From contig JARIEV010000002.1 in assembly GCA_031127225.1 (NCBI GenBank), positions 1 through 64,000 of the forward strand: a stretch of DNA of 64,000 bases, given 5' to 3'. Shown here piece by piece: positions 29,591-38,483 of this stretch. The position numbers and the translations under genes are program-made. Within the stretch, counting starts at the first letter, position 1, and every line of letters starts with the position of its first letter. Under the pieces are notes generated by a model. That model was not told the DNA's origin, made no database searches, and worked only from the letters and a program-made list of their open reading frames with translations. Source of the stretch: Gemmatimonadota bacterium (lineage in GTDB: Bacteria > Gemmatimonadota > Gemmatimonadetes > Gemmatimonadales > Gemmatimonadaceae).

Positions 29591-29785
29591 AGTCCGCGCG
29601 CACCCTCGAGGGAGGGCACGCCGGGGATCGCTGTGCGCCGTTCATCCGAACGGCGCCGGCTCCGCTGGGCTCCTTGCTGACCATCGCGAGGAGCTTGTTT
29701 CGTCACCGGGCGTGTCAGCCCGTGGCGGACGCGCTGGTCCTCGGGGGTGTGCATGCAATCGCTGGTTCACCCGTAGGAGGCACAC

Positions 29786-32206
29786 TTGGCTATTTCCGTC
29801 GCCCCCCGCAGCACCGAGTTCCGAGCCAGCTACGACTCTAACGGCCTCACGACGCTGACGATGGTCGTCAAGCGTGACGGCCGTCAGTCGGTCTGGGATC
29901 CGGAGCGCATCACCCGTGCCATCGCCCTCGCGTTCTACGCGTCGCGGCACGACGATGCCCCCAACCCGCTCCACGACGACGCGGCCCACCGCTTCGGCCT
30001 GGGCTTCACCGACTTTGCCGACGTCTGCGCGATCACGCAGCTCGTGGTGAATACGGTCGAGCGTCGCGCGCAGGACCACATGCCGACGGTCGAGGAAATT
30101 CAGGATATCGTCGAAATGATGATCGCCGCGCGCGGGCACTGGGACATCGCCAAGCGCTACGTGCTGTACCGTGCGGCGCGCGCGCAGCACCGGCTCAACG
30201 TGCACGCCGAAAACGGCATGCAGGATTACATCTTCCTGTCGCGCTACTCGCGCTACCGCGAGGATCTCGGCCGTCGCGAGACGCCGGCTGAGGCCTTCAC
30301 GCGCGTGATGGACATGCACCGGGCGCATTTCGCCCCGCTCGTGGACATGCCGGTCGCTGGGTTTGGTGGCCGCACGCTGGCCGCCCTGATGGACGACACG
30401 GAGTCCGCGTTGCAGCGTCGCGCGATCCTGCCCTCCATGCGCTCCCTGCAGTTCGGCGGCCGGGCCATCGAAGCGAACAACGCGCGCATGTTCAATTGCG
30501 CGTTCACGCATGTGGACCGGATCGACGCGTTCAAGGAATCGTTCTTCCTGCTCATGTCGGGCACGGGCGTGGGCTTCAGCGTGCAGAAGCAGCATGTGGC
30601 GCAGCTGCCCACCTTCCCGATCCGCGCGGCCGAGAACGAGCTGCCCGTCGTGCACTATACGGTGCCCGACACCCTCGAAGGGTGGGCGGATGCGCTCGAT
30701 GCCTTGGTGCGTTCGTACCTCGACGGCACCAAGATCGAGTTCAACTACAGCGCCGTCCGCTCGCGTGGTCAGCAGCTCAAGACCTCCGGCGGCCGCGCCC
30801 CGGGACACCTGCCGCTCAAGAAGGCGCTCTCCGCCGTCGAGCGCATGCTCGATCAAGTGCCGGGGCGCGCGATGCGTCCCATCGAAGTGTACGACATTCT
30901 GATGCACGTCGCGGTGGCCGTACTCTCCGGCGGCATCCGCCGCTCGGCCACGATCTGCCTCTTCTCGTCGGATGACGACGAGATGGCCTCGGCGAAGACC
31001 GGCAACTGGTTCGAAACCAATCCGCAGCGCGGCAAGTCCAACAACTCGGCCGTGCTCGTGCGCGACACCGTGCAGCCGTCGGACTTCGGCAAGCTCTTCG
31101 AGTTCCAGAAGGAGTTCGGCGAGCCGGGCTTCTATTTCGTGGATGACGCCGAGTATGGCGCCAACCCGTGCGTCGAAATCGGCCTCGCGCCGTACATGAT
31201 CGTGGACGAAGCGGCGCAGGCCAAACTCGCGGCGTACGGCCGGCCGGATGTCCCCGTCGGATCGCGCGTGTCGGGCTGGCAGATGTGCAACCTCACCACG
31301 ATCAACGCCGGCGCCTGCGACAACGAAGAGTCGTTCCTCGCCTGCTGCCGCGCCGCCGCGCTGCTCGGCACGCTGCAGGCGGCGTACACCGACATTCCGT
31401 ACCTCGGGGCCGCCACGCGGGCGATCAACGAGCGGGAGTCGCTGCTCGGCGTGTCCATCTGCGGCATTCTCGACCGTCCGTCGCTGCTGCTCGACCCCGC
31501 CGTCCTGGAGCGTGGCGCCAAGGAGTGCCTCGACACCAACGCCGCCATCGCCGCCCACCTCGGCATCGAGCCGGCGGCGCGCATCACCTGCGTGAAGCCG
31601 GAAGGCACCGCCAGCCTCGTGCTGGGCGCGGGATCGGGCATTCACCCACACCATGCGCGGCATTACTTCCGCCGCGTGCAGGCCGCGCGCACGGAGCCGC
31701 TGTACCAGTGGTTCAAGCTGCACAATCCGCACATGACCGAAACGTCGGTGTGGGATCCCGAGACCACGGATGTCATCACCTTCCCGGTGAGCGCCGAGCC
31801 GGACGCCATTTTGAAGGAAGACGTGGGCGCCGTGCAATTCCTTGAATACGTGCGTCTCGTGCAGGAGCACTGGGTTCGCGCCGGTCGCCGGCACGAGCAG
31901 TACAACCCGGGACTGCACCACAACGTCTCCAACACGGTCACCGTGAAGGACGAAGAGTGGGATGCCGTGCAGCAATTCATCTGGGACAATAAGGAATACT
32001 TCGCCGGCATTTCCCTGCTGCGCGAAACGGGCGACAAGATCTATGCGCAGGCCCCTCGCGAAGAAGTGACGACCGAGTCTGACATGATCCGCTGGAACGC
32101 GCTGACGTATCGCGAGGTCGACTACACCATGCTGCTGGAAGGCGTGGACATGACGACGCTGAGCGACACGGTGGCGTGCGCGGGTGGGGCGTGCGAGATC
32201 ATCTAG
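29786..32206 (+). CDS. nrdJ: adenosylcobalamin-dependent (class II, RTPR-type) ribonucleotide reductase with N-terminal ATP-cone
   Basis: TTG start with AGGAGG at 29775-29780. ATP-cone VVKRDGRQSVWDPERITRAIALAF; LMSGTGVGFSVQ; SGGIRRSATICLFS; NPCVEIGL; C-terminal CAGGACEII resembling the RTPR tail CEGGACPIK. No NrdB seen. Confidence 0.92.
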   Translation: MAISVAPRSTEFRASYDSNGLTTLTMVVKRDGRQSVWDPERITRAIALAFYASRHDDAPNPLHDDAAHRFGLGFTDFADVCAITQLVVNTVERRAQDHMPTVEEIQDIVEMMIAARGHWDIAKRYVLYRAARAQHRLNVHAENGMQDYIFLSRYSRYREDLGRRETPAEAFTRVMDMHRAHFAPLVDMPVAGFGGRTLAALMDDTESALQRRAILPSMRSLQFGGRAIEANNARMFNCAFTHVDRIDAFKESFFLLMSGTGVGFSVQKQHVAQLPTFPIRAAENELPVVHYTVPDTLEGWADALDALVRSYLDGTKIEFNYSAVRSRGQQLKTSGGRAPGHLPLKKALSAVERMLDQVPGRAMRPIEVYDILMHVAVAVLSGGIRRSATICLFSSDDDEMASAKTGNWFETNPQRGKSNNSAVLVRDTVQPSDFGKLFEFQKEFGEPGFYFVDDAEYGANPCVEIGLAPYMIVDEAAQAKLAAYGRPDVPVGSRVSGWQMCNLTTINAGACDNEESFLACCRAAALLGTLQAAYTDIPYLGAATRAINERESLLGVSICGILDRPSLLLDPAVLERGAKECLDTNAAIAAHLGIEPAARITCVKPEGTASLVLGAGSGIHPHHARHYFRRVQAARTEPLYQWFKLHNPHMTETSVWDPETTDVITFPVSAEPDAILKEDVGAVQFLEYVRLVQEHWVRAGRRHEQYNPGLHHNVSNTVTVKDEEWDAVQQFIWDNKEYFAGISLLRETGDKIYAQAPREEVTTESDMIRWNALTYREVDYTMLLEGVDMTTLSDTVACAGGACEII

Positions 32207-32222
32207 GGGGGTAGTCGAACAA

Positions 32223-32334
32223 CAACACCCTAGGAAGCAGGAAGGAGGGTATCAGGGAGGAGGAGGCAGGAACCACGCGCGGTTCACCTGCTTCCTGCCT
32301 GCTGATACCCTCCTTCCTGCTTCCTAGGGTGTTG
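32223..32334. repeat. long palindromic element, copy E1
   Basis: 33-bp perfect arms: caacaccctaggaagcaggaaggagggtatcag (32223-32255) versus ctgataccctccttcctgcttcctagggtgttg (32302-32334); inner gaacc-acgcgc-ggttc hairpin. Between convergent CDSs. Confidence 0.95.
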
Positions 32335-32357
32335 GCTTTTCGTTCAGTAAATCAGAC

Positions 32358-32873
32358 CTAGTGCTTCATCCCCGCACCCGCGCACCCCTCCAGCAGGTCG
32401 AAGCGGTCATGCAGCCCCTTCAGCCCCGCTTTGAGGTCGGTATCAGCGGCCTTGGCCGCAACCATGGCGGCCACCTTCTCCGTCTCCATCGGCAGGGCGG
32501 CCTGCACCTTCAGCAACTCCGGCTTCTGACAGGCCATCGGCGACGTTGAGGCAGCCACAAGCTTCGCGGAGGCGACCATCTCGGCGGCCTTGGCGCGGAT
32601 AGGCGCCAGGTCGTTCTTATCCTTCGCCGGGTGCCAGGTGGCCATCATCAGCAGGTGGTAGGCGTCCAGCTCCTTCCAGCCCTCAGCCTTAGCGGCGCCA
32701 TGGTCCATCTTGGCATGGTCCATCTTGGCATGGTCCATCTTGGCATGGTCCATCTTGGCATGGTCCATCTTGGCAGCTGGCGGCTTGGCAGGCGGCTTCT
32801 CCTGGGCGGAGAGCGGAGCGGCCAGCAGCACGGTGCCCGTGGCCAGCAGGGCGGCGAATCGGGTTGAAATCAT
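32358..32873 (-). CDS. exported small protein with five AKMDH repeats (possible metal binding)
   Basis: Signal peptide MISTRFAALLATGTVLLAAPLSAQ, then PPAAKMDHAKMDHAKMDHAKMDHAKMDHGAAK and a helical domain with conserved-looking His/Met/Cys. Confidence 0.75.
   Translation of the reverse strand: MISTRFAALLATGTVLLAAPLSAQEKPPAKPPAAKMDHAKMDHAKMDHAKMDHAKMDHGAAKAEGWKELDAYHLLMMATWHPAKDKNDLAPIRAKAAEMVASAKLVAASTSPMACQKPELLKVQAALPMETEKVAAMVAAKAADTDLKAGLKGLHDRFDLLEGCAGAGMKH
32701..32775. repeat. 15-bp tandem repeat x5 (tggtccatcttggca), in frame
   Basis: Five identical contiguous copies read directly; encode (AKMDH)n on the minus strand. Confidence 0.97.
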
Positions 32874-33080
32874 GGTCATGACTGGGGGGAAGAAGGCCGA
32901 AAGAGATCGCGGTGGGACATTTGACTCCCGTGATGGCTGAAAGTTCGTCAATCACGGCAGATCGGGCCACTATTTGCCCAACGCCACACCACAGCGCATC
33001 GTATGCCTGATGACTCCCGCGACGGGAGCATTCGACAGCCGGGCCCGGCTGTCCCAGTATCCTCTCCACCCGTCCCTCGC

Positions 33081-35876
33081 ATGATCAGCCTGCGTCGTGT
33101 CACCCGGCTCTCCACCGCGATGTTGTTCGCGGCGGCGCTGCCGGCCACGCTTTCGGCTCAGCCGCGCCTGACGTCGCCCAAGGAGTTCTTCGGGCATGAC
33201 ATCGGCGCCGACTACGAGCTCCCCAACTACACCAAACTGCACGCGTTTTTCGCCACCATCGCGAAGCAGAGCGATCGCGTGATCCTGGACACGATCGGCC
33301 TGACGGAAGAGGGGCGCCCGCAGATCATGGCGATCGTCTCGTCGCCGGCCAATCTCAAGAACTTGGCGCGCTACAAGGAAATCTCCCGCAAGCTGGCGCT
33401 CGCCGACGGCGTAGACTCCGCCGAAGCAGCCCGGCTCGCGAAGGAAGGCAAGGTGGTGTTCTGGATCGACGGTGGACTGCACGCGACCGAAGTGCTCGGC
33501 GCCCAGCAGCTCATCGAATCGTTCTATCAGCTCACCAGCCGCACCGACGACGAGACGATGCGGATCCTGAATGACTGCATCATCCTGATGGCGCACGCCA
33601 ATCCGGACGGCATGGAGCTGGTGACCAACTGGTACATGCAAGAGCCCGACAAGCTGCGCCGCAACACCAACATTCCGCGCCTGTACGAGAAGTACGCCGG
33701 GCACGACAACAACCGCGACGCCTACATGAACGCGCTGGCCGAAACGCGCAACATGTCGCAGCAGCTGTTCGTGGAATGGAACCCGCAGATCATGTACAAC
33801 CACCACCAGACCGGCCCGACGGGCACGGTCATGGCCGCACCGCCGTACCGTGATCCGGCCAACTACTGGTTTCACCCGGCGATGATCACCGGCCTCGACC
33901 TCGTCGGTGCCGCGCTCAACCATCGCTTCGTACTCGAGCACAAGCCGGGACTCACCTTCCGCGCGGGCTCGAATTACAGCACCTGGTGGAACGGTGGCAT
34001 GCGCACGGTGGGCTACTACCACAACCAAATCGGCATTCTCACCGAGACGATCGGCAATCCGACGCCGATCCGCGTCTCGCTCGTGCCCGATCGCCAGCTG
34101 CGCTCGGCCAGCTTGCCGATGCCGGTTGCGCCACAGGAATGGCATTTCCGGCAGTCGATCGATTACTCGGTCTCGGCGAACTACGCGTTCCTGGATCTCG
34201 CCTCGCGCTATCGGGAAACGTTCCTGTTCAATCGCTGGGTGATGGGGACCGACCAGATCAAGAACGGGTCGAAGGACAACTGGACGATCTCGCCCAAGCG
34301 CGTCGATGCGATGATCGCGCAGATCACGAAGGATCGTGCGCCGGCGAGCGCCGAAGCAAACCGTGCCGGTGGCGCGCGCGGCGGCGCGGCACCGAACGTC
34401 GGCAGTGCGGTCACCAACGATCGCTACATGGCCGAGCTCAGGAAGCCGGAGAACCGCGATCCGCGCGCGTACGTGCTGAGCAGCGCGCAGAACGATTTCC
34501 CCACGGCGACCAAGTTCATCAAGGCGTTGCAGTACTCGGGCATCCAGGTGCATCGCGCCACGGGCTCGTTCAGCGCCAACGGCAAGTCGTTCCCGGCCGG
34601 CTCGTGGGTGGTCATGACGAACCAGGCGTTCCGCTCGCACGTGCTCGACATGTTCGAGCCGCAGGATCACCCGAATGACTTCCGGTATCCGGGCGGTCCG
34701 CCGATTGCGCCGTACGACAATGCCGGCTGGACGCTCGCGTTCCAGATGGGCATCCAGTTCGAGCGCGTGCTCGACGGCCTCACGGGCCCGTTCGAAAAGG
34801 TGAACGGCGTCACGACGATGCCGATGGGCACGATTGCGAAGGGTAAGGCCGGCTACTTCGTGCGGCCCGAAGTGAACGACGCGGCCACGGTGGCGAATCG
34901 TCTGGCCGCCGTGAAGGTGAAGGCCTCGCGCATCCCCACGGCGTTCACCGATGGTGGCACGACGTGGCCGGCCGGCACGTGGTTCATTCCTGCCGGCGGC
35001 GCGGCCGACAAGGTCGTCACGCAGGCCGCGAAGGACCTCGGTGTGACCTTCGCCGCCGCGAACAGCAAGCCGGGCGCGGCCCAGCCGGTGCAGCCGCTGC
35101 GCATTGCGCTCATCGATCGCTACGGCGGTAACATGCCGACGGGTTGGACGCGTCTGCTGCTGGAGAAGTTCGAATTCGCGTTCACGACGATTTATCCGCA
35201 GGATGTTGACGCCGGCAATCTCAAGGCGAAGTACGACGTGATTGTGGCCACCGATGGCATGTTCTCCGAAGCAGGCGCGGGGCGCGGCTACGGTGGATCG
35301 CCCGACACGACGCTCATTCCGGCGGAGTTCCGCCGCACGATCGGCCGCATCAGCCCCGAGAAGTCGGTGCCGGCGCTCAAGGCGTTCGTGGAGGCGGGTG
35401 GCCGCATCGTCGCGATCGGATCGTCCATCGGCCTTGGCAAGGCGATGGGGCTGCCGATCGAGAATTACCTGACGGAAGCGAATGGGCGTCCGTACGCGGG
35501 CGAGAAGTACTACATCCCCGGCTCGCTGCTCGAAGTCGCCATCGACACGTCGGCCACGATCGCCACGGGCATGAACCCGCGCCCGAGCGTGATGTTCGAC
35601 AATAGCCCGGTGATGAAGCTGGGCCCCGATGCCGCGGCCAAGGGTGTGCGCGTGCTCGCCACGTTCGACACCGACAAGCCGCTCACCAGCGGCTGGGCGT
35701 GGGGACAGGAGCTGCTCAAGGGCGGCGTCGCGATGGCCGAAGCCAAGATGGGCAAGGGCACGATGTGGCTGTTCGGACCGGAAGTTCTGTTCCGTACGCA
35801 GCCGCACGGCACGTACAAGCTCTTCCTGAATGCGCTCGACGGCGGATTCCAGCGTCCGGCCAAGCCGTTGCAGTAA
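33081..35876 (+). CDS. secreted M14-family zinc carboxypeptidase-like protein
   Basis: Signal peptide MISLRRVTRLSTAMLFAAALPATLSAQ; GRPQIMAIVSSP, DGGLHATEVLGAQ (HxxE), HANPDGMELV, NTNIPRLYEKYAGHDNNRD, WNPQIMYNHHQTGP. Confidence 0.9.
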   Translation: MISLRRVTRLSTAMLFAAALPATLSAQPRLTSPKEFFGHDIGADYELPNYTKLHAFFATIAKQSDRVILDTIGLTEEGRPQIMAIVSSPANLKNLARYKEISRKLALADGVDSAEAARLAKEGKVVFWIDGGLHATEVLGAQQLIESFYQLTSRTDDETMRILNDCIILMAHANPDGMELVTNWYMQEPDKLRRNTNIPRLYEKYAGHDNNRDAYMNALAETRNMSQQLFVEWNPQIMYNHHQTGPTGTVMAAPPYRDPANYWFHPAMITGLDLVGAALNHRFVLEHKPGLTFRAGSNYSTWWNGGMRTVGYYHNQIGILTETIGNPTPIRVSLVPDRQLRSASLPMPVAPQEWHFRQSIDYSVSANYAFLDLASRYRETFLFNRWVMGTDQIKNGSKDNWTISPKRVDAMIAQITKDRAPASAEANRAGGARGGAAPNVGSAVTNDRYMAELRKPENRDPRAYVLSSAQNDFPTATKFIKALQYSGIQVHRATGSFSANGKSFPAGSWVVMTNQAFRSHVLDMFEPQDHPNDFRYPGGPPIAPYDNAGWTLAFQMGIQFERVLDGLTGPFEKVNGVTTMPMGTIAKGKAGYFVRPEVNDAATVANRLAAVKVKASRIPTAFTDGGTTWPAGTWFIPAGGAADKVVTQAAKDLGVTFAAANSKPGAAQPVQPLRIALIDRYGGNMPTGWTRLLLEKFEFAFTTIYPQDVDAGNLKAKYDVIVATDGMFSEAGAGRGYGGSPDTTLIPAEFRRTIGRISPEKSVPALKAFVEAGGRIVAIGSSIGLGKAMGLPIENYLTEANGRPYAGEKYYIPGSLLEVAIDTSATIATGMNPRPSVMFDNSPVMKLGPDAAAKGVRVLATFDTDKPLTSGWAWGQELLKGGVAMAEAKMGKGTMWLFGPEVLFRTQPHGTYKLFLNALDGGFQRPAKPLQ

Positions 35877-35891
35877 GTCAGTGATCCGGTG

Positions 35892-35936
35892 ACACGACGG
35901 CCCCTGCGCGCACCGCGCAGGGGCCGTCGTGTTTTA
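35892..35936. terminator. bidirectional-type terminator, 18-bp perfect stem + T-run
   Basis: acacgacggcccctgcgc-gcacc-gcgcaggggccgtcgtgt followed by ttt; between convergent genes. Confidence 0.85.
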
Positions 35937-37634
35937 CCGCGCTCCGAACACGATCTGGCCGCCCACGATGGTCGTTTTCACCACGGCCTGATCGATCGTG
36001 GCCGGAGGGATGCGGGTGAGGTCGCGATCGAGCACCACGAGATCCGCGAGTTTCCCCACCGCGATGACCCCGAGATCGCGGTCCAGGAACGCAGCATACG
36101 CCGATCCGGCGGTGTAGGCCCGCAGTGCCTGTTCCACCGTGATCTTTTCCTGCGGCACAAACCCGTTGGGCTGCTGGCCGTCCAGCGTCTGCCGCGTCAC
36201 CGCCGCTTTGATCCCTTCCAGCGGCGTGGGGGGCGCCACATACCAGTCGCTGCCGAACGCCAACGTCGCGCCCGCATCGAGCAGCGACTTGAAGGCGTAG
36301 GTGCCCTTGGTGCGCTCGGCACCGATCACCTGCTCGGCCCAGCGCCCGTCATCGGCCGCGTGATAGGGCTGCATGCTGGCGATCACGCCCAGCGCCGCAA
36401 AGCGTGGCATGTCGGACGGGGCGATATGCTGCGCATGTTCGATGCGAAAACGACGGTCCTTGGCGCCGTGCTCTTTCGCCACGCGCTCAAACAGGTCGAG
36501 CTGCGTGCGGATCGCCCGGTCACCGATCGCATGCACGGCCACCTGCAGCCCGGCCGCATCGGCGCCGCGGACCCACGCCGACAGGCTGTCGGCATCGGTC
36601 ACGAAGAAGCCGCTGTCCGCGGGGGCATCCGTGAAGGGCTGCAGCATCGCGGCGGTGTGGGATCCCAGCGATCCGTCCACGAACCCTTTCACCAGACCAA
36701 TCCGCAGCCACGCATCGCCGGTGCCGTGGGCGGCGATCGTGTCGCGCAGCATCGCCCAGTCGGACAGCGACACGGCGGCCACAAACCGCGTTCGCAGGGC
36801 ACCGGCCGCCTGCGCCCGACGCAGGGCGGCGAGCTCCTGCCATGAGCCACGCCCCCCCGCCCCGACATGCGTGACCGTGGTCACGCCACGCGCCGCGACA
36901 TACGACGTGGCCGTGTCAATGGCCTGCGCCCACTGAGCCGCCGACGGCGCGGGTACGGCCGCCTGTAGCAGCCCCATCGCGTTGTCCTTGAACACCCCCG
37001 TGAGCTCGCCCGCCGCGTCGCGCACGATGGTGCCGCCCGCGACATCCTTGACCGTGCGATCGATCCCCGCGGCGCGCAGCGCGGCACTGTTGGCCAGCAC
37101 CATGTGACCGTCGAGCCGGTTGATCAGCACCGGATGATCGGGCGTGATCGAGTCGATCCACGTGCGCGACGGCAGCGCGCCGCCCCAGAGCGTGTGATCC
37201 CAGTCGCCCCGCAGAATCCACGTGCCGGCGGGCACCGTGCGCGCGTACGCCGCGATGCGCCCGATGAACGCGTCAGGTGTGGCGGCGTCGCGTAACTGCA
37301 CCGCCGCGAGACCGAATCCGCCATCAACGAAATGGACGTGGCTGTCGATGAAGCCGGGGGTCACCATACCGCCGCGCGCGTCGATCACGCGGGCCGTCCC
37401 CGCCGTACGCAGGATGTCCGTGTTGCGCCCCACCCCGACGATGCGATCACCACCGATCGCGACGGCCTCGGCCCACGGGGCGGCGCTGTCGCCGGTCCAC
37501 ACGCGCGCATTCACGATCACGATCGACACCGTGGATGGCTTCGGTGCCGCGCAGGCCGCGGCCCACACGAGCGCGCCGGCCAGCGCCGCGACGGTGCACA
37601 CCGGCCGGAGCCGGGAACCTCTGATGGGAGTCAT
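35934..37634 (-). CDS. amidohydrolase (YtcJ-like metal-dependent hydrolase), lipoprotein-like N-terminus
   Basis: VVNARVWTGDSAAPWAEAVAIGGDRIVGVG, GMVTPGFIDSHVHFVDGG, RRFRIEHAQHIAPSDMPRFA, FGSDWYVAPPTPLEGI. Confidence 0.93.
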   Translation of the reverse strand: MTPIRGSRLRPVCTVAALAGALVWAAACAAPKPSTVSIVIVNARVWTGDSAAPWAEAVAIGGDRIVGVGRNTDILRTAGTARVIDARGGMVTPGFIDSHVHFVDGGFGLAAVQLRDAATPDAFIGRIAAYARTVPAGTWILRGDWDHTLWGGALPSRTWIDSITPDHPVLINRLDGHMVLANSAALRAAGIDRTVKDVAGGTIVRDAAGELTGVFKDNAMGLLQAAVPAPSAAQWAQAIDTATSYVAARGVTTVTHVGAGGRGSWQELAALRRAQAAGALRTRFVAAVSLSDWAMLRDTIAAHGTGDAWLRIGLVKGFVDGSLGSHTAAMLQPFTDAPADSGFFVTDADSLSAWVRGADAAGLQVAVHAIGDRAIRTQLDLFERVAKEHGAKDRRFRIEHAQHIAPSDMPRFAALGVIASMQPYHAADDGRWAEQVIGAERTKGTYAFKSLLDAGATLAFGSDWYVAPPTPLEGIKAAVTRQTLDGQQPNGFVPQEKITVEQALRAYTAGSAYAAFLDRDLGVIAVGKLADLVVLDRDLTRIPPATIDQAVVKTTIVGGQIVFGAR

Positions 37635-37651
37635 ACGGTATATTCGGTCAC

Positions 37652-38386
37652 ATGGCAGCCTACCTCAAGAGCCGTGCACCGCTCCTCGCCCAGCGCCTCG
37701 GCCGCGCGGCCGGCATCGCCGTCCCGCTGGTGTTCGGCATCGCCGTGGGCCAGGTCGTGTCGCCGTATCTGCCCGGCCTGTCGGCGTGGATGCAGACACT
37801 GGGTGTCTGGGCACCGGTGGTGTTCGTGGCATCGTACGTCGGGGTGGTGCTCCTCATGCTCCCAGCGTTCCTCATGACCATGGCCGCTGGCGCGGTCTTC
37901 GGGGTGGCCAAGGGCAGCGCCCTGGTGCTGCTCGGCGCCACCTTGGGCGGCACGGCCTCGTTCCTGCTGGGACGCACGTTGCTGCGGCGCCACGTCGCAC
38001 AGCGAGTCGCAGCGCACCCCACGCTCAGCACCGTGGATCGCGTGATCGGCGACGACGGGCTGCGCCTCATGTTCCTGCTCCGGCTCTCCCCCGCCATTCC
38101 CTTCGTGCTGTCGAACTACGCGCTGGGGGTCACCCGGGTGAAAACGCGTCATTTCGTTCTCGCGATGCCCGGCATGCTCCCCATCATCGCCTCGTACGCC
38201 GCCTTCGGTGCCGCCGGCGTCACCACGGCCAACGGCCGCGGCGCGCTGCCGATGCCCGTGCTGGCGCTGGGCATCGTGGCCACCGTGGTCCTGGGGCTGC
38301 TCTTCGCGCGGATCACCCAACGGGCCCTGCGGGACGCCGAAACAGGGACAGCTGCCTCCACGACCGTACCCGCGACCACGGGCTGA
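37652..38386 (+). CDS. TVP38/TMEM64 (VTT-domain) membrane protein
   Basis: LPAFLMTMAAGAVFGVAKGSALVLLGATLGGTASFLLGRTLLRRHV..., LRLSPAIPFVLSNYALGVTRVKTRHFVLAMPGMLP. Confidence 0.9.
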   Translation: MAAYLKSRAPLLAQRLGRAAGIAVPLVFGIAVGQVVSPYLPGLSAWMQTLGVWAPVVFVASYVGVVLLMLPAFLMTMAAGAVFGVAKGSALVLLGATLGGTASFLLGRTLLRRHVAQRVAAHPTLSTVDRVIGDDGLRLMFLLRLSPAIPFVLSNYALGVTRVKTRHFVLAMPGMLPIIASYAAFGAAGVTTANGRGALPMPVLALGIVATVVLGLLFARITQRALRDAETGTAASTTVPATTG

Positions 38387-38441
38387 CCGGGCGAGCCGTC
38401 CGCACGGCGGGGCAGCGGGGCCGGTGACCGGCGCGTAAGCT

Positions 38442-38466
38442 GGAGGGCAGCGCAACACTGCCCTCC
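38442..38466. repeat. 9-bp perfect hairpin upstream of the S51 peptidase gene
   Basis: ggagggcag-cgcaaca-ctgccctcc, just after a TAAGCT motif. Confidence 0.5.
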
Positions 38467-38483
38467 TTCGCCCGCCTTCCCGG

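Noticed and set aside
29461-29858. Short ORFs (29461..29841 and 29532..29858) in the nrdJ leader
   Set aside because: They overlap the highly conserved riboswitch core; translation explained by RNA sequence constraints.
29642-31975. 777-aa minus-strand ORF opposite nrdJ
   Set aside because: Shadow ORF of nrdJ, no recognisable motifs.
32701-32775. CRISPR-like repeat array
   Set aside because: Contiguous 15-bp in-frame units with no spacers; protein-coding tandem repeat.
32970-35807. 945-aa minus-strand ORF opposite the M14 peptidase
   Set aside because: Shadow ORF; the plus-strand frame has a signal peptide and M14 motifs.
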